DNA of 64,000 bases from the NCBI RefSeq assembly GCF_022539665.2, contig NC_081336.1, forward strand, positions 9,276,778-9,340,777, written 5' to 3'. The position numbers were made by a program, and so were the translations under genes. Positions within the stretch are counted from its first letter, which is position 1. Each line of letters begins with the position of its first letter. This document shows positions 33,661 to 48,108 of the stretch, in pieces. This DNA comes from Daphnia carinata (taxonomy: Eukaryota > Arthropoda > Branchiopoda > Diplostraca > Daphniidae). Under the pieces are notes generated by a model. That model searched no databases, was not told the DNA's origin, and was given only the letters and a program-made list of their open reading frames with translations.

Positions 33661-34207
33661 GTTTCTAATTAAATCTTCTGCGTTGTTGTCTCGAATGCAG
33701 GGAATGCTGTGTCTTACCGTTAACGATTTGTCGCATTTTATAGGCAGATGGAAGCCGTACATTTGACAGCGATTAATATGCACTATTCCTGTTCAAATGG
33801 AGCCACTATTTAATGTTTCAACAGGTGTGCTACACGTGGAAGCAAATAGATGATCATGTTATGAAGACTTTTCCCCCTTATTGTTCCGTTTCGATGCTGG
33901 AATTGTGTGGGTGTGCTGCCAACGCATATTTAATTCTGCTTATTTGACTGTTTGAATTAGGAAATGTGTGCGGCAGTTGCAATGCGCAAATCTTTACTTC
34001 AGGAGTACATGGTATCATTGCCGTGAACCCATTGCTGAACTCTACGCTCTGTCTATAACCCTCCCCTGAACTACACCGCACAAAGTAATTTGCAGCGAAC
34101 ATGTATTTACATTTCATCGCAAACAAACCTGTCATTTACATGGTAACCTGCTCGCTACAGGCTTTCACTGCATTTACTGTCTCACACATCTGCGTTCTCT
34201 TTGAATT

Positions 34208-34625
34208 GCAACTCTTCAAAATAGCGGCCATTGCGTTCTTCTGCTTCTGGTTGGTACGACCTGAAGAAAAATTTCATTAGAAGTTAGAAAGAATAGTGGA
34301 AGAGTTTAATTTTAAAAAAATACAAAACTGGCTATCTTACTGTGAACTGCACATATATTTGCCAACGAATTTTTTTAGAGAAGAACATTTAATCGATATC
34401 TGTTTTGTTTACTTTTGAGCAGTAAAAGTCGAGTTTTCTATTTTTCTTTCTTAAGTTTATGAACATTGGCATAAATTGTCGTTTGGCAAGGCTGTTAAGA
34501 ATGTTAGAAAACGTTACGTTTGTTTCGTCTGCTAGCAGGTGTATGCGAATCTTGGAAACGTTTGAAGTTTGAACATTTTCTGAAATACTATTTACAAAAT
34601 ACTTGGCGAATAATAATACTGCAGT
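34208..34625 (+). promoter_or_regulatory. Third cassette start and upstream region of TUG
   Basis: The first 55 bp repeat the M3-peptidase start region (CAAAATAGCGGCCATTGCGT), then unique AT-rich sequence follows. A possible coding or UTR exon ends at AGCAGgtgtat (about 34538) and would splice in frame to the acceptor ctgcag at 34619-34624, from an ATG at 34459. This suggests the original promoter between the peptidase and TUG was bidirectional and was split by the cassettes. Confidence 0.4.
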
Positions 34626-36128
34626 ATGTATTCGAAGTCACGGAATGCAAATAAGCCTCAAGCAGCTCCCAAAATTTCTCCTGTTACTTTAGCACTTCAG
34701 CTAGTTTCAGGGGAAAGATTGATTGCAGAGTTTCATCCGGAAGGTTATAAAGAACTTTATCTCTATGACTTGCATTTATTGTAATTTAGATATCTGTTAT
34801 ATATTTGGATTGCTTGTCATGCATATCGTTCTTTAAATCAGGTACTCTGTGGGACATCCTTCAACATTGGGAAGCACAAAATAAACTTGATCCATCTTTA
34901 GCAACACTGAATGACAACATTCCTGTTTGCATTTATATGAGAAAGGAAATCGCAACCAAGGAAATGTTGCAAATGACAACTCTTCTTCAGCTAGAGATTT
35001 TCAATGGAAAGGCAGCCATCAGGTTCTATTAGCAAATTAAATTTGCAAATATTGTATTTTAATATTTTTTGTTCATGAAGGTATATTACGAAATCACCAG
35101 GAGTTGTAGAACAGCTTCATGTTGGTGGGATTATTGCACCCACTCCAAGGATGCCATCACCTGAACTACAAAAAAGAAAAGTTGAAGAAGTTGAACTGAA
35201 GATTCAAAAGGAAACGTCTGCTCTAGTGCCTGAAAATGTGACAGAACCGTTTATTGTAACCGAAAAGCAAGAACCTGGCGTTGACACAATTTGTCAATTA
35301 CAAAAGGAATCTATTGAACCAATTCATATTACACCAGAAGAAAGCAGAACTGTTGATGCAGAAGAGCTGCCTTCTTGTCAAGAGCTTGAAGCTCCTGAAG
35401 TAGAGCTCGCTATAGAGGAGCCAGTTTACTTTCTCAATGAACAAGGAGTATTAGTTTACATGCCGCCACAAGATACCAATTCCATTTCTACAAATCATAA
35501 CGAAGAATCAGATGAATTTTTTGAGATTACAGAGGAAGAGGTCCGCAGAATGATGCACGATCTGATTTGTCAAAACACTCAGCTACAAAATGCCCCGCTT
35601 ATTACCGCTCAATTGCGTCGCGAACATGAAGAGAAACGACGGCGCCAGCTATTGGAAAAGTATCCCACAACGGTTTTGCGTATCCAGTTCAGTAACCGCT
35701 TTATTCTACAGATGCCTTTACCGTCAGAAATCACATTGGCTGAAGTTAAGCTACAATTGCTGGAATATCTCGATGCATCAATAAAAGTGGAGAACTTCGA
35801 ACTTTTCACGACGCCGCCAAAGCAAATAATCGAGACTTCCCTATCCCTTCATGAAATTGGTTTGACTCCGTCGTCTCTTATCTACATTAGTTCCCACTGC
35901 GTTTTGAAAGAGCAATTCCGCCTTAACCCTTCCGATTACGGTGCTGCTGTACGAGATGCAAATCGCCGACTTTATCGTTCTGTTACAACATCTACGACCA
36001 TGGCTGTAAGTGCTGGAAACAATGATGTCAGTGTCGCTAAAGATCAGCGGCCTAAGCGACCTGCCTCAGAAACCTCGGTCGTGAACAAGAACAAGAACGT
36101 TCCCAAATGGCTTAAAATGAATCAATAA
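34626..36128 (+). CDS. UBX-domain protein TUG/ASPSCR1 homologue, 448 aa from this start
   Basis: Tether protein with UBX domain that in other animals binds p97/VCP and controls vesicle release. Exons 34626-34743, 34842-35022 and 35081-36128, phases consistent. Residues about 19-100 match the second ubiquitin-like region (ALQLVSGERLIAEFHPEGTL, then DNIPVCIYMRKEI). A variable acidic middle follows, and a C-terminal UBX domain lies near residues 330-415 (TVLRIQFSNRFILQMPLPSE, then ELFTTPPKQI). The N-terminal UBL1 domain of vertebrate TUG is not visible; upstream exons may exist. The AATAAA at 36172-36177 ends the gene, and the 3' end is duplicated downstream. Confidence 0.8.
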
Positions 36129-36480
36129 CTTTCCCTCACCAAGGTTGTTCATATATTTTCTTCGAAGTCTAAATAAAACTATCGTAATGTGATTTAATGA
36201 AAATTTGTATTGTATTATTAAACAAAAGGAACAGTTAAATAATAATTATTACATTCCCGTTTCACATTACCAAAGTATATTCTAAAGAAGTACAGACAAG
36301 AAGAACGTTCTCAAATGGCTTAAAATGAATCGAAAACTTTGTGTCAACCAGAGTTGTGCATATATTTCTTTCGATTTTCAAATAAAACTATCTTAAGACG
36401 ATTTAATGAAGAGTCATATTTGTTATTAAAAAACAGTTAAATAATAACGATTATATCCGCCTTCCACATTAACAAAATAT
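36090..36480 (+). repeat. Tandem duplication of the TUG 3' end and poly(A) signal
   Basis: The last TUG codons, 3' UTR and AATAAA (from about 36093) recur with changes at 36300-36480 (CAAATGGCTTAAAATGAATC, AATAAA at 36381-36386). The second copy has lost the stop at the matching place and is not part of the gene unless readthrough occurs. Confidence 0.8.
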
Positions 36481-37001
36481 ATTTTACAGAAGTACGGCGA
36501 TGAAAATAATTACAAAAATCTTAATTCAAACTTTCCGCAACGTGAACACAAAACGATCCAAAATGGCCGACGTTAAAAACACGTTGCCAATTGTCATATT
36601 TTTAATAATATTGAAAAATTTAATGCTTCAAAATTATCCTTGAGCATTAAGGGAAAAAAATGCAATTAAATTAACTCCAAAGCTGAAATAGTTTATCATT
36701 AGAAAATTTTAGTCTACGGGCGCCACGCTTTCCCTAAATTTGCAAGTTGAAGTTGCAACGTTGTTGTCTCCCCTTTGGGTATTTCTTTCTTCTTTACTAC
36801 GGCAGGATGTTTCGATCAGTCTTTCTTTTTACGTCGAAAGCCCTAGCCTGCGCATTAACCAAACGCAGCTGCGTAGACAGAACATCTTTAAGGGCATCGT
36901 CGTTACAGCAAGACTCTTTATCTCACGTCATCCGAGTCTATTCTCCATCAATTTCAACTTTTCAACGTTCATTTTGTAGCAGAGAAGAAACCACGTCCGA
37001 T

Positions 37002-40210
<3,209 letters not shown>

Positions 40211-41163
40211 GACTTGGAAGAGTTTAGCACAGATATTCAAAGCACCATCAACTAGTTTTTTTTCTTCAACCAAACATTTAATTATTCCAATTCAATGAGC
40301 TGAATGAGGGTCTCCTGGCGTTTTCATGAAAATATCGAGCATCTAACGCTTCGTTCCCCACCACGCTTCATCTTTTCGTTTTTGTAGGCCAATTTTTTTC
40401 GACGTCATTTCAACTTTTGGCAATCTACACCAGCCATTTCACTGACACGTTACAATGTACTCTTATGTTTGTTCGAGTTAACCGGAATACAAAGTAATCG
40501 TAATTACTTATGAATTTAATTGTTTATATGTACGGAAACAATCGAACTCGTTCGAGTATTCCATGTTTATTTGACGCACCTTTCTAGTTATTTTAGAATA
40601 CATTAAAATATAGTAAGCTGGATGGATCACGAAGAGGCTAACAATTAAAACTTGCTAACATAAATTTAACAAGTGGGATTACTCCCTAGTTTAAAGGGCT
40701 TGTTTCATTTAAAATATCCAGTTTTGTTTTCCTCTAAATATTTCTATATTGTTTTGGTGGTAAAATGTCTAATCTTCATGAATAACAATCAGATTTCTAA
40801 TCTACGATTGCATAACAATATCGTTTACTGTCATATTTAACAGGTTGTGTAACAGTGTCCACATACACAGTGCTAAAAAACGAAATATGACCACCATAAG
40901 TCCATAACACCTAGCCTGAAAATAGAAATTGAGAAATCAAAGGATTGCGTTTGAGTTCTGCAGTGTGCAAGGGCTTCCTATAGAAACCGTAGTACATACG
41001 AACGACTCACTGTGACCAGGGAACCAAACAGAGAAGTGGGCAGGAATCTAGCTGTGTAATCAAAACAGCTTGTGTCTGTAAACCACTTTGCCACTTACTG
41101 ATTTGAACAAACGTTTGTTTTAACCAAAACCTTTTTTCAATTCCCTACTGTCAAAAGTGCCCG
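40211..41163. other. Helicase 3' UTR and GID4 upstream region
   Basis: AT-rich, with no open frame of interest. Helicase transcript end not clear; GID4 promoter elements not recognised. Confidence 0.4.
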
Positions 41164-41969
41164 ATGCCCGTCAAAACAGACGTTCACGTACCACCGCCGG
41201 CCAATTCACATCAGCCCGGACTCAATCGATCCCTATTGTACAATGGTTCTCGATTTCAGGGTCACCAGAAGTCTAAAGGCAATTGTTACGATGTAGAAGT
41301 CGTCTTACAGGTAGTTCTTTTACTTAAATTAGGTTTTAAATAATATAACCTTTTTGCTACGTGGCTTTCCCCATGCAGCATGTTGATGAAGAGAACTCAT
41401 ATCTGTGTGGCTACCTGAAAATTAAAGGTCTTACTGAAGAATTCCCCACCCTCACCACATTTTTTGATGGAGAAATTATCAGCAAAAGATTCCCTTTCCT
41501 CACTCGTAAATGGGATGCAGATGAGGATGTTGACAAGAAACACTGGGTATGGAACCTTGCCGAAAATGCAAATTTCCGTTAACTAACTTTTGTTTATTTT
41601 CCCTTTTTCAGAGCAAATTTCTGTCATTTTATCAATATGCAAAAACATTCAATTCAGATACCTTTGACTATGATGCCATGCAAGAGACAGATTTTGTTTT
41701 CATGAGGTGACATACCAGTTTATAGTTATTCATCATTTCACATTTGATAGTGTGTTTTTCTCGACAGGTGGAAGGAACATTTCTTGGTGCCTGATCACAC
41801 TATCAAAGATATTAATGGAGCAAGTTTTGCTGGTTTTTACTACATCTGCTTCCAGAAATCGACCGCCACAATCGAAGGCTACTACTACCATCGCAGTTCA
41901 GAGTGGTACCAATCGCTGACGCTCACTCACGTGCCTGAGCACAGCATTCAAATCTACGAATTTCGATAA
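41164..41969 (+). CDS. GID4: GID4 homologue, substrate receptor of the GID/CTLH ubiquitin ligase, 203 aa
   Basis: Binds proteins with N-terminal proline or similar degrons for ubiquitination by the CTLH complex. Exons 41164-41310, 41379-41546, 41612-41706 and 41768-41969, in phase. The whole beta-barrel is present: [85 protein letters not shown] and [13 protein letters not shown]. It is very close to vertebrate GID4, with a shorter N-terminus than the human protein. It is convergent with RAB40, stop codons 274 bp apart. Confidence 0.95.
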
Positions 41970-42242
41970 AATTCCTTCCACCAAAAATACTTGATTGTTG
42001 CTTAAGATAAGCTTGAAAAAAATTGCCCATCCCGAGTTGTAATAATAAGAGAAAATCGTTTCGCCTTCTAAGCTCCTTTGTATTTTCCTTTGAAGAGGAC
42101 GAAAAAAATACGAGAACATTTCTTTTTAGTAACACGTTGAGAGGATTGAGGAGGCAAAAAAAAATCATCAACAAAAAAGGAGAGCAGCTGGTAAAACATT
42201 TCGAGATAGCTATGGACAATTGAAAAAAAAGCGATGAAGAAA

Positions 42243-43438
42243 TCATGAAATAACGCAGGTGAGTTTTGCGTGGACATGACTGAGTCTTGACTTTTTTATG
42301 GCCATCTTCATTTCGTGGTGATGGTTCGGGTGGTGTGGATGATGACGGGCACAACCACTGCTGAGGGCGTAGGAACGCAGCTGCGAATGAAGCGTTGGCG
42401 GTAGAGGAAGCCGATCTATGGTATACACTGAGGTCTGCGAAACGATTGAGCGGCAACACAACTCCTGCAGTGAGAGAACTGTCATAAAAAAATGAGTTGG
42501 TCATCTAAATTGAGATTTATTAATGACTAAACAAACCTCGATTGGTCCGCCAGAGCCTTTCCATCCCGTTTCGTCTAAGCGCCCGACGTGTGAGCTCGGC
42601 CAGCGACTCGGCCACGTTATAGTTGCAAAGCGGCGAGATTTCGAAAAAGGCCATGCCGTGTCGCTGGGCGTAAGCCTCAGCCTGAGCCACACTCACAGCC
42701 CGTTTGAATTCCAAGTGAAGTCGATTGCCCACGAGAACTTTCGGCACTCCGGGAGCATGCTACACAAAGTAGATTTGAAATAACTTATACAGGAATGGAA
42801 GATTTTATTTGTGAATAACATACCTCTTCAACTTCTCTACGCCAGCGGTCAATACCATCGAAAGACCACTTGTTAGTCAAGTCATAGACCAGCAGCAGGC
42901 CCTGGGCACCACGGGAATAAGATCGCAATATCGTGCAAAATCGTCCCTGCCCAGATGTGTCCCATAACTGTAGACGAACTCTCCTTCCGTCCACTAAAAG
43001 GGTTGTAACTTTGTGCACTAGAAAAAGGATGGCATAATGAAAATAAAATGCACACGGATTTGACAACAATGAAAATTCAGTACCTGGTCCAGCACAAAAA
43101 GGCATGTCTGAGGCAGCATTTTCTAATGTGCTGAGTATTTCTTGTTTGCCCACGTCAGAGTCCCCAACCAGTAGGAACTTTAACAGGTAATCATATGGTT
43201 TGGCTGAAAGCTGAGGTGCCAGAATTGGGCTGGTTGTTTCATTTGTTGGTATTGGTCTGGGTACTGGTATCATGCTGGCAGATTGCCGATTCCTCCTCAA
43301 TCTTGAAGTGGAGACTACTTCTACAAGATCTGAGACGGCGCTGGGAGTAGCTGCATCTGAACTTTCAACTATGGGAAGTGGAAGGTCCGAGACTGGGAAT
43401 GCCCCAATTGTCTCTCCTTGTACACGAATGTGAACCAT
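42243..43438 (-). CDS. RAB40-type small GTPase with SOCS box, 335 aa
   Basis: Rab-like GTPase that acts as substrate receptor for a cullin-5 ubiquitin ligase. Exons 43438-43084, 43017-42824, 42759-42537 and 42478-42243, phases consistent. After an unusual 80-residue N-terminal extension come G1 ([14 protein letters not shown]), G3 ([20 protein letters not shown]), G4-like ([12 protein letters not shown]) and SPLCNYNV. The fourth exon carries the SOCS box ([20 protein letters not shown], then [14 protein letters not shown]) and a His-rich tail. It closely matches vertebrate RAB40 including the LVGNRLHL block. The start is the only upstream ATG in the first exon; the extension has no known domain. 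Confidence 0.9.
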
Positions 43439-44125
43439 TTTTAAGTATCTACTTCCTGTTCAAAAAATTAAACTCTCAAAATTAGTTAGGCATTACAAAA
43501 ACCATTGAAAAAAAATGTCCTTACCAAAGCAACATTGACACTATAGGGCTTTGTTAGCTATCCGATCGCGATCAACTAAGTTTTGAACCAGGAGAAACTT
43601 CTTTCTATCTGCCCTAGTTACCACCGTAACTATAACGTTCGAGTTAATCAACGTGAAAAAAGGCATTGATTCCAGAGAAATCTGTCACTGCATTACTGCA
43701 CTTGTTTTCAAAACACGTTCCGAGTTTTCTCCACTATTTAATAGGTCAGAACCTTGATAAAGGTAAAACTTATTATTTTCACTTCGCAACTAAGGCAAGT
43801 CAGAACACAACAAAACCTTCGGAAACTTTCCAGTACTACGAATGGCTGCTACAGCGTTGCTGTTTGGATAGAATTATATTCTATAAAATAATAATGAATT
43901 TGAACGTTATATCGTTTTAAGCTTGAAATATTAAAAGCTTTTCGTTGTTGAGATTAGATTTATGCATTTCAATATTGATTATTTTCTTTTTAAAAGGAAA
44001 TATGGCTACGCTTAGCGAGTTTCAGACAGACCTCGGCCGCCATTACATCTCTCTCAGCTGCTTGGACTTTTGTACCAAACTGTGCTTGAAGAGTTTCACC
44101 GGTGTGTTTTACTGATTAAATTACA
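43439..44125. promoter_or_regulatory. Divergent intergenic region between RAB40 and ATP synthase d
   Basis: 687 bp between the two start codons, transcribed outward on both sides. No TATA box is evident near either start. The ORF 43666-43920 looks like chance. Confidence 0.4.
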
Positions 44126-44832
44126 ATGGCCGCCAAAAGAATCGCCCAGTCTGCCGTCAATTGGTCTGCGATGGCTGAAAAAGTCAGCGAAAGCCAACGA
44201 CCCATGTTCAACGCATTCAAACTGAAATCGGACCAATATCTGAGAAGGTGCGAAACGCAATTTGTAACAGTAGAACATACATTTCTTAGACGTGTATTAA
44301 TAATTCATTAGAGTGATGGCTAATCCCGAGAAGCCACCTGCGATTGACTGGGCTTATTACCAAGCTCGTGTGGCTGTACCTGGCCTGGTTGAATCATTCA
44401 AGAAACAGTATGAATCTTTGCAGGTTCCATACCCTGTAGACAAAGTTACCGCACAGGTTGATGCGCAAGAGAAAGAGACGGTGAGCTGATGAGGCCTTTG
44501 ACTTATCGTGATTAATATCTAATTCGTATGAGGTAATTTTGCAGGAAGTGGTCATCAAGGAATTTGTTGCCCAGTCTAACCGCCGTGTTGCTGAAGCTGA
44601 AGCTGAGTTGAAGAAGTGGTCTTCAGTCCTTCCTTTTGGACAGATGACAATGGAGGATTTCGCTGAGGCCTTCCCCGAACAGGTGCTTAATAGAAGCTAG
44701 GATGTAAAACAAAACAGCTAGCCTTTAATTTGTATTGTTTTCCTACTTTAGGCATGGAGTGCAGCCAAACCCACCTTCTGGCCTCATGATGAAGCTTCCC
44801 AACTACCGCCAGCTCACCCTGCTGAGCACTAG
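44126..44832 (+). CDS. ATPsynD: ATP synthase subunit d, mitochondrial, 169 aa
   Basis: Peripheral-stalk subunit of mitochondrial F1Fo ATP synthase. Exons 44126-44247, 44312-44480, 44545-44682 and 44752-44832, in phase. It starts MAAKRIAQSAVNWSAMAEKV and includes KPPAIDWAYYQARV and GLVESFKKQYESLQVPYPVD, then FPEQAWSAAKPTFWPHD, all typical of subunit d. Length matches the family. AATAAA at 44894-44899. Confidence 0.95.
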
Positions 44833-45918
44833 ACATTCATGCCACTGTAATTAGTTAAAGCTCTGAAAAGTGTACTGAAGGGACTGAAAATAGAATAAAA
44901 AAAAAGAAAGTATAAGGAACATCACAGGTTTTAATCCTATATAACTGAAACTTTCCTATTAATGGACTTGTAAGGTTGATTTAACTACTTATAGACTAAA
45001 TTGTTGTCAAATAACTTCTGCAGTTGTCGTTTCACTATTTAGCAATGGAGGCAGTGTAAAATGGGTTAGCCAAATGGCCAACAAACCTGTATGCATAGCA
45101 GTGTGTTTATTTAATAGTTTTCTTAAACTATGGGCACCCAATCTATTTCAATAATTGCATTTACATAGTAAACTAGAACTGCTCAAGTGATTAAAGAAGG
45201 GAAATGCCCAAGATTTATCCCTGAGCCATTCAAGTGTGACGATTGTGTTTCTGCCCGAAGAACAGCCTCACAGGAAACTACTCGTCCACAAACGACACAG
45301 ATCCCTCGTTATGAAATTGTAAATCGCACTGCATCTGCTTCAAGAGGAAATTTACACCAACGTAGGTGACTAGGAGAAAATTTGTCCCATTAGGTGGGTA
45401 TTGTGTTATAACGGCTCGGCGAACGGCTTCCAGAACATTCATTTATATGCCCAATGCTAGAAGGTATTACGTGAAAAACAATTAGATTGTGTTAATTGCC
45501 AACTGACGTCACAAACCTCATTTTCTCACTGATTTAGGCAGCTAGGACCGCCTGGAAATTCCGGCTTGAAGGAAAATGAGTCGATGTGTTTTGCGTAACG
45601 GGAACAACATTAAAGATGGTTACCACGAAATCTGTGTATTACCAACGTTCGATAAACGTTTTCTTGTTTGTTAGGATTCGAGGTAGTACCGCAAGCCTCG
45701 ACCGCCTTACCCGTAAAGCTATAAAAAATAACTGTCTACCGTGACTCTTTGCAATATCCAGGGCAACACTCTCCGAATCGATATACTAAGCGGCAAAACT
45801 AGGAAACGAACATAGACGCAAGAACAAATATAAAAAGCCGCTGCAATTTGCTGTTCATTACGTGAATAAAAAGCCGTGGCCAGCATCACCAAAAACTAAA
45901 ACCAGAAGAATTCGCAAG
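44833..45918. other. Intergenic region with the LRR-gene core promoter
   Basis: No gene seen. A TATA box (TATAAAAAG, 45829-45837) lies about 90 bp upstream of the LRR protein's start codon, giving an expected transcription start near 45860. The ORF at 45187-45369 has no supporting features. Confidence 0.5.
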
Positions 45919-47224
45919 ATGAAGAATACAAGGATGAAATTGCTTGCGCTCTCCATTTTCGGCCTATGGGTAAGTCATCTTACACACAAAATTTATTTAT
46001 TCGATGTTAAAATAATGGTTTTCTATCAGTTAATTGCAGGCACGTCAGTGGAAGGTTTTTCCTTCGTTAGTGCCAGTCATCGTTCGGCAATCAATTGTTC
46101 AAGCATTGATTACACACCGTGCACTTGTGAGGAAAACAGAGTTGTTTGCGATAAAGTACTGATCAAAAATGTGAAGGCCGCATTTAGTAAACATCCAGCC
46201 CACGATCTGGCTGGACTCCGGTTTACGCTGTCCCCAACTGAAACGGAATCGATTCCGGATGATTTCTTGAGTAAAACGAGAATCAGTGGCGATTTGGTTA
46301 TGCTGTGCGTCAATAACAAACGATTGAAAGTCTCCCCGAAAGCTTTCCAGCTCTCGGCACTTACAATTACAAGAGTTTTTATTGACGGATGCGATTTCGG
46401 CCAGCAAACCAATTTCTCGTACATGTCGGGATTCCGGAACATGATGGCGCTAGTTATCAAGAATTCAACAAACTTCAAGAGTTTTAAAGGTCTGCCATCT
46501 CAATCGGCATTTACCTATTTGTATATTACGCATTCGAGAGGATTCGAAGCTTTAAATCAAGACGCTGTGGCCTTACCTGCGTTGAAAGTCTTTTACCTGA
46601 ATTTCAATCAACTTAATGACGTCACAACGACCAAGATTTTCAAAGCTCTTGCTGCATCTTCGATGAATTCCTTAACGGAAATTCGACTAGACAATAATAA
46701 GCTGACGAAAATCCCTGAAATGATATCGTCCCTCAATCAACTGGAGCAAATCGATTTGGGATTCAACGAGATCACCGTCGTATCGAAAAATTCCCTTCCG
46801 CTCAACAACACCGTCAAGGGCCTGACGCTCAGTTTGCAGAGGAATCCCATCAAGACAATAGAATTAGGTGCATTCGGAGGATCTGTAGGAAGTGGAGCTC
46901 ACGTTAAACTGGAAGACATTCAACTGACTCGTTTGGATTCCAAGATCTTCCGTCCTTTGTTAGAGCGGATGGAAATCCGGGCCAAAAAAGTACTAGGGAA
47001 AACGCCCCTTTTATTTATTGGCAATAGTAAGTTATCGGAAATGTTTTATAAATAAATAAGTTAATTGTTGACATCTTTTTACAGATCCAATCGAATGCGA
47101 CTGCCATCTGGCCTGGCTTGTGCGGGATAATCGAAACCTGCTGAAACATATCGAGGGCGGAAAATGCAATGATTCGACGGAATTGCTGGACTTGAAAGCG
47201 GCCGATTTCATCAGGTGCAAATAG
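45919..47224 (+). CDS. Secreted leucine-rich-repeat protein (oplophorus-luciferin non-catalytic subunit-like), 395 aa
   Basis: Exons 45919-45969, 46030-47026 and 47085-47224. With the acceptor ttctatcag at 46029 the N-terminus reads MKNTRMKLLALSIFGLW then LIAGTSVEG, a good signal peptide. The alternative acceptor (aattgcag, 46040) would break the frame. A cysteine-rich N-cap follows (CSSIDYTPCTCEENRVVC), then irregular LRRs (for example LTEIRLDNNKLTKIPEMISS and LEQIDLGFNEI), and an LRR C-terminal cap in the last exon (PIECDCHLAWLVRDN with CNDST and RCK). This arrangement fits the large crustacean family annotated as oplophorus-luciferin 2-monooxygenase non-catalytic subunit-like. The actual ligand is unknown. 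Confidence 0.85.
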
Positions 47225-48108
47225 GAACATTGGGCTGTCCCACTAAAGGTTTATCTAATTCCTCGTTGTTGGCCACTCGTCCTTGCACTAATTCATCTTT
47301 AATCATAGGATTGAGCACGTTAACTGGAATCAACCATGCCCATGTAGATCTGGACTAACGTTACATTCTATTTAGCTATACTAATTGGTAGACTCATTTT
47401 TGTGAGCTGACTAATTATTATTTATGTTATTTAAAAAAATTATTGGGTGAAGGTATGTATGATTAAATACAATTTTGCTAACCTTAACAACATTTGACAG
47501 CACGGCTCATTTTGCTGGTTAAAAACAATCGATTGCATCACGATAAATGTGTGAATTAAAATGAATTAACTCAAAGATTTGTAATTAACAGCTAATTTTC
47601 TTAATGTCGTACCAACGTCCGCCTACTCAAAAGGGAAGAAAAGATTGCAAATTTGATCAGCAAAAAAGAATGTTGATATTTTCCACTAGTGCAAGGTCCT
47701 CCTGTTTGGGTAGCAATTTCAACTGCTGCCAACAGGTATTAACTTTAGAACAATAAGCAAAACATTAACGCTAATGAGCAAACGTTTTTTTCATTTCACT
47801 GTAGATTCTTCCCGAAATAACGGATGCAACAACATCTTCGGCAAACTGAGCATTTCCCCTGCACTCGCAAACTGTCCGTTGTGTTTACATCACGTCATCG
47901 TATAAGTAGGAAATGGACGAATCCTCGTGATCAGTTGCTGCCTGGAAAATTTGCTTTACCACCTCTTACGTATTCTGGCGAAAATGCCTCGTGACAAGGT
48001 GATATTCTATCACGTGCCTGAACAAACAGCCATAGAAGGTTATATTTAGTTTTAACAACTCGTATTGCGTTTCATACTCAGAATTGTGACTAACTTTGTA
48101 GGATGAAC
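47225..48108. other. Intergenic region between LRR protein and sugar transporter
   Basis: AT-rich, no coding signal. An ATGCCTCGTGACAAG at about 47983 followed by a donor may be a 5' UTR exon of the transporter, since its splice to the next exon runs into a stop (GAT GAA CAT GGG TAG). Confidence 0.4.

Larger units (their letters stand above)
32275..34207. repeat. Tandem cassette unit 2
   Basis: Direct repeat of unit 1, collinear over its whole length apart from an internal duplication missing here. It contains the second cysteine-rich peptide gene and the 32806-33168 minus-strand open frame. Confidence 0.85.

Noticed and set aside
33223-33783. Unspliced 186-residue reading of the second Cys-rich peptide
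   Set aside because: Copy 1 has a stop in the same stretch, and both copies share good GT-AG signals that join signal peptide and domain in phase.
42501-42783. Plus-strand ORF opposite RAB40
   Set aside because: Shadow of the third RAB40 exon on the other strand.
46040-46041. Acceptor aattgcag for the second exon of the LRR protein
   Set aside because: It would put the LRR region out of frame; the acceptor at 46029 keeps phase and completes a signal peptide.
47983-48108. Upstream ATG (MPRDK) as the sugar transporter start
   Set aside because: Splicing to the next exon gives a stop after three codons, so I treat it as leader sequence.
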